Notes under the pieces: model-generated
Database searches by the model: none
Seen by the model: the letters and a program-made list of their open reading frames with translations, nothing else
What the model was told of the DNA's origin: nothing
Assembly (NCBI RefSeq): GCF_030272615.1
Contig: NC_081414.1
Location: 305,849,164 to 305,913,163 of the forward strand
Source of the DNA: Cryptomeria japonica
Lineage: Eukaryota > Streptophyta > Pinopsida > Cupressales > Cupressaceae
Reading direction: 5' to 3'
Length of the DNA stretch: 64,000 nt
Shown: in pieces, positions 12,982 to 23,959 of the stretch
Numbering within the stretch: the stretch's first letter is position 1
Layout: every line of letters begins with the position of its first letter
Program-made: the position numbers and the translations under genes

Positions 12982-14552
12982 ATGGGAGGAAACAAGAAAA
13001 GATTTTAACCTGCTTCTTGCTCTAACTTGAGAAAGAACGAAGAAGTCTGGGATATCCTTTAGCAGGGGGGCCTCAATGTTTTCATGGAACGACTAAGTGG
13101 GAAAGACCCCACAATCACTAGCTACTTCATCAAGAACTGGAAAAATGGAAAAATTCTGATTGGATGACATATGATGAATGTCAACGAAGAGGTTATCGAT
13201 GAGGCCACGGGGATGACTACCAAGGGTATGAAATTTTACAGGGATAGAGGGATATCAGATAAAGCAGCAGACAAGTTTCCTATTATGGATGGACAGAGGA
13301 GAAAGATGATCAAAATTGACAACTCCTACCACTCCCCGAAGAGAATTTGTAGGCCATGGGGGTTTGTTTTATTCGATTTTATTGAATACATTACCTTAGA
13401 TGGTAGGTTTACCAGGGCCTATGGGCATCACTTCGTTCTTCTCAACCATTTCCATCATGGAGAAAGGATTAGTCTTCACTATTACCTCACCTATTCCATG
13501 GATCATACTATAAAGGAGATCTAGAAGGATCCTAAAGGTGATCATGCCCTCCACCAGGGGCTTATGGTTCTAGTTTATAAAATGCTAAAGGGGAAGTGCA
13601 TTGAAAAGCCTATTAAAGGCAAAAATGCAAGAGATGAGACTACGGAAAGTAAGGATAGTGGTTTTAACTTTGATTTGGAGACCAAGGGAGGGTCACAAGA
13701 AACTAGCAAAAAAGGGAGGAATAGGGCCAAGAAGAGGAGGATTATTGTCGGATTCTGATACTAAATCCCTTGAGGAAAAATCTGCTAAAAAGAGGAAAGA
13801 GAAAGCCATTGGAAAGAAGGCTCAGAAAAATAATACTAAAAAGGGTAGTAATTCTGACTTTTAATTATGTTCTGGTTGAATCTGAGGAGGAGGCTGAAGA
13901 AAACAAGAGGATTGATAGTCAAGATAAAGAAGGGGAGGGTAACCTGGTTAAGGACAATTTGGAGACCGTGAACACCACAAGTCTGCATAAGGAGGAAAAA
14001 GGGGATAAAAGTGATAGTGGTGACAAAGATACTGTTAAGGACTTCTATGAGACCATCACTACTATGGTGAAGGATATTAACAGTCCGAAAACTAATACAC
14101 AGGCTATTGCAAGAATTACAGTTGGTGACAAGCCCTTGGCGGAGCATGTTAAAGAGTTAGTGGCTATTCTGCATAATGCAGAAGCTATTGAATGTATGAT
14201 TGGAAAAATCTTAGCAATGGAAAAAAAGGTTAAGGAGATGGGAGATAGAAAGGAAATGGAAAACAAAATGAAAGATTTTGGCAGCAGAATTGATAGACTA
14301 GAGCTCAATGTCAAGAAGATTGCTAATCAAAATTTCCAAATCCTCAAATCTTCGGTGGACAACATGAACATCCTTATCAATAGGTTCAAGAATAATACAG
14401 AGAAGGATGGTGATAAAGAGCAGTTGAACAAGAAGGGTCACGAAAGGAGGAGCAGAGCTAACACAAAGAATAAAGGTGACATCGAAGGTCATGAGCTGGA
14501 GGATCTGAAGACCTTAGCCAACAAACATGAAACAAATGGTTGTTCACACTGA
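12982..14552 (+). pseudogene. L1-A ORF3, conserved protein of unknown function (broken)
   Basis: A third ORF about 240 bases after the RNase H stop. I do not recognise the family. The N-terminal part (to about 13,600) aligns with L1-B ORF3: both start MGGN, then share a Phe-Met-Glu-Arg-Leu segment, TG..(R/K)(E/G)G.KFYRDR, YITL.GRFT, HHFVLLNHF (YHFVLLNHF in L1-B) and HQGLMVL. A Lys/Arg-rich linker and a long coiled-coil region follow, ending in an acidic SxxLEDLKTLA-type tail. There are early stops (TAA, TAG, TGA between 13,006 and 13,170), one TAG at about 13,522 and frameshifts near 13,750-13,860. Conservation in three LINE copies argues that it belongs to the element. Confidence 0.8.
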
Positions 14553-14792
14553 GGAAATTATGAATAGTATTTAGTTTCAATTGTTGTCCTTGGTCCTATC
14601 TCTTTGCTGTCTTTGTGCTTTCCTTTTGCTGTCTGTTCCAAGTTTTTAATGTAATGTTGTGTTAAGCTAATCCCTTTCGGTGGGTTCATTTTGTCTTTTT
14701 GAAGTGATCAGGCACTTTCTTGAGCAATTCTGTTTCCTAGCTTGTAAAAAGTTTGGGTACCTTTCAAATACCTACTTTTACTTAATCAAAAC
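14553..14792 (+). other. L1-A 3' untranslated region and L1-A/L1-B junction
   Basis: T-rich 3' UTR after ORF3 with no coding signal. It ends in CTTAATCAAAAC (14,781-14,792) and passes straight into the L1-B 5' start AATAGTGTTGTCATGG with no spacer or long poly(A). Confidence 0.7.
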
Positions 14793-14804
14793 AATAGTGT
14801 TGTC

Positions 14805-16533
14805 ATGGAAGAGCTTGGAGGAGTAGGAAGCGGCAATGGGAGAATTCAAAATTCAAATTCTCTGCAAGGCAGGAACTTTGGTTCCAATGGTGGGAGCGGC
14901 CAGAACGAAGGAGTTGGCCCCATGGGAGAGAAGGACAAGCCTTTGGACATTCCAAAGGTAGTTGACATCCCACAGACTAGTGGTACTCTGCCAAAGAAGA
15001 AAGAGGGTTTCAGGCTTTTGGGGGAGGGGTCTAGTGGGGGGCCCAGCCCACATGAAGAGACCTTGGAGAACAGAAAAGAACCTAGAAAATGGTCATCCCT
15101 TTTTGGAACAAAATCATCTGGTAAATCCTCTTTACCTCCTGTCAAGAATATTATTGATCCTTCCGGTGGAAAGTTCACTATCTCTATTCCTAATCTGGTT
15201 CTGGATCATAATACAAACAATATGTCAAACTCCCTGGTAGGCAAATTTATGGGTTCGTGTCCAAACATAGAAGTTGTTAGGGCTTATGTCAAATGAAATG
15301 AGCTTTGAAGGGTAATGTTGAAATCTTGGCTTTGCCTAAAGGCCTCATGTCTTTTACTTTTTCATGTGAAGAAGATAAATTAAGGATACTTTGTGGAAGT
15401 CCCTGGATGGTAGGAAAGACAGCTTTGGTTCTTCATAAATGGCATCCGAATCTGAACATGAATGACTCTCTTTTGGTATAAGTCCCAGTATGGGTAAAGT
15501 TACCAGGTTTGCCTCTTAAATATTGGGCAGAAAGCATCTTCTCAAGAATCGCAAGCTCCTTTGGTGAACTCCTCTCTATAGACCCAGTCACAGCTTCAAA
15601 AAGGAGACTCACTCATGCTAGGTTTTGTGTAGGGATAGCCCATGACGCAGACATGCCGAAATAGATAGATCTAGTATCAAAGTTGGGAACATGGAAACAA
15701 CAAATTGAATATGAATTTATCCCCTTTGGCTGCTTCCATTGTAAAAAATTAGGTCACTGGGCAAAATCCTATCCAATCAAGCTGAAAGTAGAGCTCAAGC
15801 AATCTAAACCCCAGGTTGAAAGTAAAAAAGCTCTAGAAAAAATGGTATGGCAAGTTAAAAACTCAGAGAATAAGGAAGCTGACTATAATTATTTTGAACC
15901 ATTGGGGGAAAATAAGGAAGTGTCCTCAACTTCTGTCTTCAATCCTCCAACCCAGGAAGTATTGAGAAACAAATTTGATTAGAGGAACTGAAAGAATAGA
16001 CTAAATCTTCAAATGACACAGCTGAAGTGGTAGCTGACACTTATGCGAGTAAGGAAACACAAAAGGAAGAGGATTGACCTGAGGAAGGGGAGATCTCTGG
16101 CTCCCAAGAAAAAAAGACTGACTCTTCACCGCTCATGACAAGTTCTGAAATGCAAGAAGCCCAAAAATGTGCAATACTGGGTATGAACCTTTCGGATTCA
16201 GACCAGAATTCAAAAATAGTAAATAATGATTTAAATGGTTCTAGAATCCCTAATTGGGGTAATGAAGATGAAATTTCCAGAATCCTCAATAACCCGGAAG
16301 CAGCTCTTGAGAAAGAAGCTGACTGGAAAATACCAAAATATAGGAACAAGAAAGGAACCACTCCCTCGGCTTCTCAACTAAGGAAATCTAGTAGAATAGC
16401 TCAAGTTGATGTTGGGTATATCTCCTCTTCCCTAGGTTGACCCTCTAACCATAAAGTTAGAGATAAGGAGGCCAGTAAGAACATTGCAGATGGGACCCAG
16501 AAGACTCTTAAGGAGTTAGGAATCGGTAAGTAA
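14805..16533 (+). pseudogene. L1-B ORF1, RNA-binding Gag-like protein (broken)
   Basis: The N-terminus is Gly/Asn/Ser-rich, followed by SSLFGTKSSGKS, which parallels L1-A. The DUF4283-like domain runs about 15,160-15,690, with SCPNIEVVRAYVK, FSCEEDKLRILCGSPW and VWVKLPGLPLKYW. The zinc knuckle at about 15,733-15,775 reads CFHCKKLGHWAKS with the last Cys changed to Tyr. The acidic C-terminal region ends at TAA 16,531-16,533, just two bases before the position of the ORF2 start. Breaks include TGA near 15,294 with a frameshift, TAA near 15,479 (Gln in L1-A), TAG near 15,662 and 15,980, and TGA near 16,438. It likely coated element RNA when intact. Confidence 0.85.
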
Positions 16534-16535
16534 CT

Positions 16536-19500
16536 ATCAAGATTATCTCTTGGAATATTGGGGGACTTAATAATCCTCATAAACATGATATCATTAGGAA
16601 TATGATAAGGGATAGTAAACCTGATGTTTTTCTAATTCAAGAGACCAAAATGAGTAGAGAAAAAGTTGAATCTTTGAAATTTTTCAAAAATGGGAATATC
16701 AGTGGTGGTAGTTCAAAAGGTGCCTTAGGAGGCATAGCTACCATTTGGAACCTTAATAATGTCAAAGGCCTTGTTCTTTTTCAGGAAAAAAAATTCTATT
16801 GCATTAAATTTGAGAATTTAAAAGATGGAACTTCATGGGTCCTCACTAACATTTATGCTCCCAATACCTTGAAAGCTATAAATTCCTTCTAGAAAAAACT
16901 TATTGAAGTCAGGGATAGCTTCAACAATCTTAGCTGGCTGGTCATGGGAGACTTTAATACTCCTTTGAGAGAGGAGGAGAAATTTGGAGGAAGCCCCTCT
17001 CAGTTGGAAAGTAGGCTGGCCCTTATGGACTTTATTAACACTCAGGCTCTCAATGATGTGGAGATACAGGGATGCAATTACACATGGACTAATAGGAGAA
17101 ATGGTAATGATCTTATCCAAGTTCACCTTGACATGAATCTCATCTTAGATGACTGGTATAGACATTATTTCTATTCTTTGTCTGCCCACATCCAGGTTGG
17201 ATCAAATCATTTTCCTATCACCTTCATTGCTGACCCAATTAATAGAAGGAGACACTTTCCTTTCAGATTTGAAAAAATGTGGACTCGTCACCCAAATATC
17301 ACCCATGATATTCAGAAATGGTGGAGTATCCAAGTTGAGGGAACTGCTATGTATAGAGTTGTAAAGAAACTTAAAAGTGTAAAGGACAATATAAGACTCT
17401 GGAATAAATCCATCTTTGGGAATATCTTTGAGGCCAAAGGTAAAGTTCAGGAAGACCTTAAAAAAATACAGGTCCAAATTCAGAAGGATGGTTTCAGTAC
17501 TATGTCCATTGCTAATGAAAATGAGACTTTCAAAAAATACCATGAAATCATTGCTAAAGAGAAAACTTTCTGTCAGCAGAGATCAAGATGCATTTGGCTA
17601 AAGGAAGGAGGTAGGAATACAAAAAAAATTTATATGTCGATGATCAAGCATAAAGCTGCTAATAGGATAACCAAACTAATTATGGATAATGGGGAGCTGG
17701 TCAAGGAGGAAGAAATAAGGAATGAAGCTAAAAGGTACTTTTTGGAACTTATTAGGAGGGATCACAGATTGGATGTTGATGCTCAATCTATTTTCCTTCA
17801 AAATATTCCCTATCTCATTGATGAATAGGTGAATGTCTCCCTTTCTTCTATTCCTTCGATCTTGGAAATCAAAAATGTTGTTTTTTCCTTTGATGGTAAC
17901 AAAGCTCCTGGCTTAGACGGTTTCCCCATATTCTTTTTCCAAGATTTCTGGGACATAGTCGGGAAAGATGTCTCCAATGGGGTCAAGGAATTTTTCCAGG
18001 CTAGAAGACTCTTGAAAGAAATCAATGGTACTTTCATTGCTCTCATTCCCAAAATCCAAGGTGTAGATTCAATGGACAAGTTTATACCAATAAGTTTATG
18101 CAACTCTTTTTATAAGATTTTTTCCAAGGTTCCTACCACCAGAATTCTAACTATCCTTCCTTCTTTGATTAATCATCAACAAAATGGTTTTGTCCCTAGA
18201 AGACAAATTTTTGACTCCATTATAACTATCCATGAGAATATTCATTCTCATGTTAGGGCTAAGAAGAGGGGTCTCATCCTTAAGCTTGATCTCTCCGAGG
18301 CCTATGACCAGGTTGACTGGCCTTTTCTTGTTAAGGTTCTTATGGCTTATGGTTTCCACCAAATGTGTTGACCTCTTCAGCCAGCTTATTACCTTAGCCT
18401 CTTTTTCTATTCTTGTTAATGGTTCCCCTTCCCCCTTCTTCCAAGCTTCTAGAGGACTAAGGCAAGGGGATCCCATTTCCCCTATCCTCTTCATCATTAT
18501 GGCAGAATTTTTTGGTAGGTCCATGGAAAATATGGTTATGCAAGGCTCTTTTAAGGGACTCCAACCTTCTTTTGCTGACCTTATCTGCTCTCATCAACAG
18601 TTTGTGGATGATACTATTATCATGGGGGAATCAAGTTTCTCTGAAGCTAGAACCCTGAAGAATACTCTTTGTAAGTTTGCCTCAGCTTCTGGTCAGCTCA
18701 TTAATTAGGTCAAAAGCGAAGGTTTTTTCATCAATACTCCAAAGAGAAGACAACAGAGAATCAACAGAATCCAGGATTATAGGATTGCTGATCTTCCTGT
18801 GACCTACCTTGGCCTCCCCATGGGCATTGCACTTCCTAATCCTTTTTGGAGCTCACTAGTGGATAAATTTCATAAAAAACTAGTTGGTTGGAAAGGAGCC
18901 CTTTTAAGTCAGGCTGGAAAGCTTCAAATTTTGAAATCTTCTCTTCAAAGCATACTGATCTATGCCCTAAGCCTTTTCATAATTCCAGTTAAGTATGTTG
19001 ATGCAATTGAGAAAATTCAAAGAAAATTTCTATGGTCAGGGGTTGAGGACAAGAAAAGAATGTCTTTTGTGGCTTGGGATCAGGTATGCAGACCAAAAAG
19101 TAAAGGAGGTCTAGGCCTAAGAAGAATCCAGACCTTAAATGAAGCTCTCCTATCCAAGTAGGTCTGGAGAATGGTGTAAAATCTGGTGAAGTAAGTACTC
19201 TCTTTTTTCCTCTTCTCTTTCTTTTTTTATCAATTCAGATATATGTATTAATGGGTCCCATATATGGAATCATGTCTCTAAGTGCAGAGAAAGCATTGCT
19301 AAAGGAGTTATATGGAAAGTAGGAAATGGTAGGAAAGTTAAATTCTGGGAAGACCCCTGGCTTTTTGATAAACCTTTGATTGATATCCCTGAATGGGCCC
19401 CTTATGCTCCCTCCTATATTAGAATTTTTGGCCCTTTAGTTGAAGGGTATTGGACTGGCAATAAATGGCAGAACATTGAAAGTATCCACCCAAGCCTCAT

Positions 19501-20674
19501 CAAGCTCAAGATCCACTTGTCTTCGGTCTGGTTGAACAAAGAGGAAGACTCCCTCATTTGGAAATATGAACCCAAAGGTATCATTATTGTATCTTCAATG
19601 CATGGTGTTCTCTCCTCCACCCCTCCTAATAATCCTTTTTGGTCCAAAGCTTGGATTAAGGGTCTGACTCCCAAAATCAACTTTTTCTATTGGACTATTC
19701 TTCAAAATAAAATCTTGACCCTAGATAACCTCAAGGGTAGAGGTTTTGCCTTTCCTAATAGATGTTCTTTGTGTCTTAAGGAGGAAGAGTCAGTGGACCA
19801 CCTGGCCATCCATTGTTCAAATTTTGCCTCGGTCTGGGAAAATTTCTTAAAATTTTTAGCATTGCTTGGGTGTTTCCTAAAACTATTAGTGAGTTGTTCT
19901 ACTCCTAGAATATCCATTGGTCTAACTCCTTTTTGAGATCTCTTTGGCAGTTATCACTTCCTCACATCTTGTGGGGATTATGGAAAGAATGAAAAAATCA
20001 TTTTTTTTAGGGACACATCCCTCAATTAGGATATTGTGTTCCAGAAAATATAATGGGCGATTGTGGAGAATATTGGAATGATTGGGGATCCCTGTTTTTC
20101 AACCAACCCCCTGGAATCTAACATTTTAAGTTCCTAGAATTTGAATAATGTTGGTAGCTCTGATCCCAAGAAAAATAAAAGACTTGAAGCTAGATGGAAA
20201 ACTCCCCCTCATGGTTGGCTCAAAGTCAATTTTGATGGTGCTGCAAAAGGTAATCCAGGCCCTGTGGGTTGTGGAGCTATTCTTAGAGATGATAAAGGTA
20301 TATGCAAGGAAATGATTGTTGTCCCAATAGGGAGTCAAACAAACCACAAAGCAGAAGCAATGGCAGCTCTCCAAGGTATTCTCCTTGCTAAAAGATGGAA
20401 TTGGCCCTACATATGGATTGAAGGGGATTCAAACAACATCATTAAATGTCTCCAGGGGACCTCTAAGCCTTCACGGTCTATCAATAATATTATAAAAGCC
20501 GCTAGAGACCTCATTAGCACTTTTGAAAAAAGTTACATATCTCATATCTACCATGAAGCCAATGGGTCTGTTGACTGGGCAGCCAATGCGGTAGTCAATA
20601 AAGATGAAATGCTTACGTGGATGGGAGAACAAGGACTCCTTGAGGATGTTAGACTAATCATTTTTAAAGACTGA
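16536..20674 (+). pseudogene. L1-B ORF2, endonuclease / reverse transcriptase / RNase H (broken)
   Basis: The position of the L1-A start ATG is ATC here, so the start codon is lost. Endonuclease motifs are SWNIGGLNN, LIQETKM, NIYAPN, MGDFNTPL and GSNHFPI (Asp to Asn at the usual GSDH). RT has NKAPGLDGFP, LKLDLSEAYD, GLRQGDPISP and FVDDTIIMG (near 18,601). A zf-RVT-like segment (CSLCLKEEESVDH) is near 19,765. RNase H (20,215-20,600) keeps VNFDGAAKGNPG, KAEAMAAL, IEGDSNN and the last Asp, and is the best preserved stretch. Stops are mainly TAG, near 16,891, 17,826, 18,706 and 19,159, with a frameshift near 18,370 and another after 19,160. Confidence 0.93.
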
Positions 20675-20884
20675 TATAGTAGCACTCCAAAGATTTTTGA
20701 TGGACAAAATAATAATGAAACGGACTAAATGGAGTACTCCAAGTTATTATAATATTGTTAGCACCATTTATTATAATACTCATTCTATCACTTCCCATGC
20801 TTCTGGGTAAATTTGGTAGCTCCAAGAAACTTTCTGTCTAAAAATCTCTACAAGTTTCAATATTTTGCTCTAAATAGCGAAAAC

Positions 20885-22585
20885 ATGGGTGGAAACAGAC
20901 GTCGATACAAACCTAACAGCTGCAAGGAATGGAAGCAGAAGGAGGTCTGGAATATTTTGTAGAAGGGTGGGTTTTCTAAATTTATGGAGAGACTCCATGG
21001 ATAGGATGGCACGGTCACCAGTTTCTTCTGCAAAAATTGGAGAAAGGGCACATTGAAGATGGGAGACCAGTTTGTTGTCATAGATGAAGACCTTATCACC
21101 CAAGCCACGGGTCTCCGAAGGGAAGGAAGCAAATTCTATAGAGACAGAAAAGTGAGTAAGGAGGCCATTGATAGATATCCTGAAACCGAAAAGGGGAAAA
21201 AATGCCTGGTGAAGCTAAGTAAAACTTACTATCACCCTAGGGCTTTTGTTAAACCATGGTGGGAGATCCTCTTTGTTATAATGCACTATATCACATTGTA
21301 TGGTAGATTTACTAAAGTATACGACTACCATTTTGTTTTGCTGAATCATTTTAGGCATGATGAGAAGGTTAGCTTTCCTTATTTTCTGTTATGCTCTATG
21401 AATGCCACCATTAAGGCCTATAAAGAGAACCCTATGGGGGACACTACCATGCATCAAGGCTTAATGGTTCTTATTTATGACCATCTCAAGACCAATCAAA
21501 TTGCCTTCCCGTAGCCCTCTATTGAGTCTGAGGAGGATGGGTCGGACTCTATTTTTTCTGTTGATGAGGGTTCCGATAGTGACCCAATGAGTGACTCTGA
21601 GGAGAGTTTGGATGACTCGAAATCTAAAATTGGTAAGAAGAGGGAATAGATGGAAACCAGGCCTTCTTCCTCCAAGGGTTAAAAATCAAAAAGGCAAAAT
21701 CCTCCAGATTAGTTCCTCAGAGGAGGAGGTCTCTGAAGATTCAGAGAAGGAGAAACCCTAGGGTCTCTGAAAAAGAAAACTAAAGTCCATACATAGACTC
21801 AAAACAAGAAAAAGAGAAAGGAGGAGAATGTGAAGGAGCTGGAGGTTCATAAGCAGGAAAAGATTTCAGAAGCTGAACAGAACCTGAAGGAGGTGAGCAC
21901 TAGAGAAGTTCATAGGGTTGACAATACAACTACTATTGGTGACACTCCAAAAAAGGAATAGGACAACTTCAGTAAGATTGATCTTCCCCCAAACCCTCCT
22001 CCTGAGGGTATGAAAGGTTTTATGGACACCATGAAGTGGTTAATAACTAGTTACAAGAAAGTTGTGGATGACAAGAAGAAGCTCAGCCACATAATTCAGA
22101 TTCTGGAAACTACCAACACCAGGGAAGGGAAGACTATGGCTAATTATATGGAGGATTTGAAAAACACTGTTGCGAAAGCTGAAAATATAAGAGACTCCTT
22201 CAACCCCAGATTCGAGAAAATAGAGAAAGACCTAATGGAGAGGAAAACTAATGCTGACACTATGGATCAATCTATATCAAGCACTGTTAGTAAAGTCAGC
22301 AAAATTGAGGATTGCCTCAAGAGTATTGCAGAGAAAAGTTTAAACATCCTGAAGGTTTCTGCTAGTAATACTAAAACTCTCATCAACAAATTGGATGAGG
22401 AGAAGGATAGCCTAGATATTGACCTTGACACTGAAGGCACGGGAGAGGCTCAAGGACCCAGAACAAGAACCAGAGGTAAAAAGAAAGAAAAGAAGCCTAA
22501 TAAGGACCTAGATGATCTCAAAGCTATTGCGGCCACCTATGACCAGTTGGTGATAAAGGCGGAGGACCTTCTGAAGACTATCTAA
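20885..22585 (+). pseudogene. L1-B ORF3, conserved protein of unknown function (broken)
   Basis: Begins with ATG (MGGNRRRYKPNS), 210 bases after ORF2. The N-terminal domain (about 20,885-21,512) carries TGLRREGSKFYRDR, YITLYGRFTKVYDYHF, VLLNHFRH, PYFLLCSMN and HQGLMVLIYDHLK. Then come an acidic Ser/Asp/Glu stretch, a Lys/Glu-rich region and a coiled coil (about 22,000-22,420). It ends with a basic RTRTRGKKKEKK segment and DLDDLKAIAATYDQL. Breaks are TAG near 20,960, 20,999, 21,512, 21,647 and 21,958, and a TAA. I do not recognise the family. It could be a structural or RNA chaperone factor; that is a guess. Confidence 0.8.
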
Positions 22586-22763
22586 TTGTGTAGTGCCTTT
22601 CTAGTTTCTTTGTTGTTTCTATCTTTTGTTGTCTTTTTGGTTTGTTGGCCTTTTTGTTAGTTGTTTTGTAAGCAGTTTATATGCTCTAGACTCTTTGATG
22701 ACTTATCTTAATTTCCTATGTTAAAGGTTTCGGGTCCTGAAAACCTATTTTTCTTAATTAATC

Positions 22764-22784
22764 AAAACTAAAACAATACATCAA
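22764..22784 (+). repeat. Candidate target-site duplication, right
   Basis: Matches 6,780-6,800 in 20 of 21 bases. It lies exactly where the L1-B 3' end and the L1-C 3' end meet. Confidence 0.55.
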
Positions 22785-23023
22785 TATCCAAAAAAAATCT
22801 AGCAAACCACCCACAAAATCTCCAAACCACCCATCAATAAACAAATGTTCTCAAACTAGTACCCTACTCAAACCCTGCCCCACATCCATGAGTACTAAAA
22901 TGTCCATATATCTCATGCCATACTAAATTTGGCATATACTGTTCAAACAAAAACTAACTGAAAGCTATGATATTCAAAAAAAAAAGGAAATGGCACCAAG
23001 AGGTACCCTGGCCTGCAATATCT
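22785..23023 (-). other. L1-C 3' untranslated region
   Basis: Noncoding sequence between the last L1-C ORF and its 3' terminus. It has a T-rich tract on the minus strand near the end and no coding signal. Confidence 0.6.
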
Positions 23024-23722
23024 TCATCTTTCTTTCTTCACCTCTTTAGCATTCTGTGCACATGAAACACCCCCCACCCTGTTTACTCCACCAACTGCTT
23101 TGAAATCTATCTCAATTTGCCTTGCCAATTCTCTAGAGAGGCACCTGGTAATCGGTCTCTTCCTCTGCACCTCATCCACCACCCTAGCTACCTCCCTCAC
23201 CTGCCTGATAATTTCATCCAGCTCCATAATTTGAACATATATTTTCAAGCCTACCCACCCTCTCCTCATATCATCATGAAATCTTTCTTTAACTTCTTCT
23301 CACTGTTGTAGGAAAGGAATTCTCATATTCCTGCCTTGAAGCTCTACTTGCTCCTCTAGTATGCCTTCTAAAATGTAGAAACTCCAACTTGGGACCACCC
23401 ACTCCAATAGAGATTCCATATTAAGAAGATAATCTCTTGGCACTATCATCGTCATCACATTTCTTACCTCCTCACATGAATAGCCAAATTTGAGCCCTCA
23501 TGTCATAATTAAGGAACATATGTCCACCCTCATTCGGTATATGTGGCCAACGAAAACCACCTCCCTGCCAAGAACCAGTTGAATAGCCCTCAAGAACAAG
23601 GGCTCCCTCACCAAAAAAAATTTATCCAACCATTTTACAGGAACTGGACCCCAAAAGGTAGGCATGAGTTTAGAAGTTTTGAGAGTGAAATTAGCTTCCA
23701 TATTGAAAACCACACAAACCAT
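23024..23722 (-). pseudogene. L1-C downstream ORF of unknown function (broken)
   Basis: About 230 codons in one frame after the RNase H stop, interrupted by TGA near 23,497 and TAG near 23,305. Visible phrases are FWGPVPVKWLDKF, REVVFVGHIYRM and, towards the end, a helical Glu/Arg-rich stretch (DEIIRQVREVARVVDEV). The start is uncertain; a TAG lies three codons before the first Met I use. It is in the same place as ORF3 of L1-A and L1-B but I see no clear sequence similarity to them. It may be a diverged ORF3 or a separate gain. Confidence 0.5.
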
Positions 23723-23959
23723 CGAACTCTACACAGAAACTGCTATCACCACCACCAACTTCTCTTATCTACCACATTGAATGAGTGTAAATTTCTTTAT
23801 TAACTATTAATGAAGCTCTCTCAACAACCGCTACCATTGTAGAAATATTCGACATTAATTGCCCATTATACTCAAGCTAGCCTCGACACACTAATAGAGG
23901 AGAAAAAAATATTTTGCACATTTCAAGTATGCCAATGGTGTTGTACTTAGCAGGTCATC

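Larger units (their letters stand above)
6807..14792 (+). mobile_element. L1-type LINE, copy L1-A
   Basis: A nearly 8 kb element with three reading frames in order: ORF1 (DUF4283-like domain and zinc knuckle), ORF2 (endonuclease, reverse transcriptase, RNase H) and ORF3 (unknown). The 5' start ACAATAGTGTTGTCAT is shared with L1-B at 14,791. The 3' end ...CTTTTACTTAATCAAAAC is shared with L1-B and with L1-D. Many stops and frameshifts make it inactive. It is full length by comparison with L1-B and is joined directly to it at about 14,792. Confidence 0.9.
14793..22768 (+). mobile_element. L1-type LINE, copy L1-B
   Basis: Same three-ORF layout as L1-A but clearly diverged from it (many amino-acid differences in RT). 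The start ATG is at 14,805 and the 3' end is CTTAATTAATCAAAAC at about 22,768, where it meets the 3' end of L1-C tail to tail. It is full length but inactive through nonsense and frameshift changes. Confidence 0.9.
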
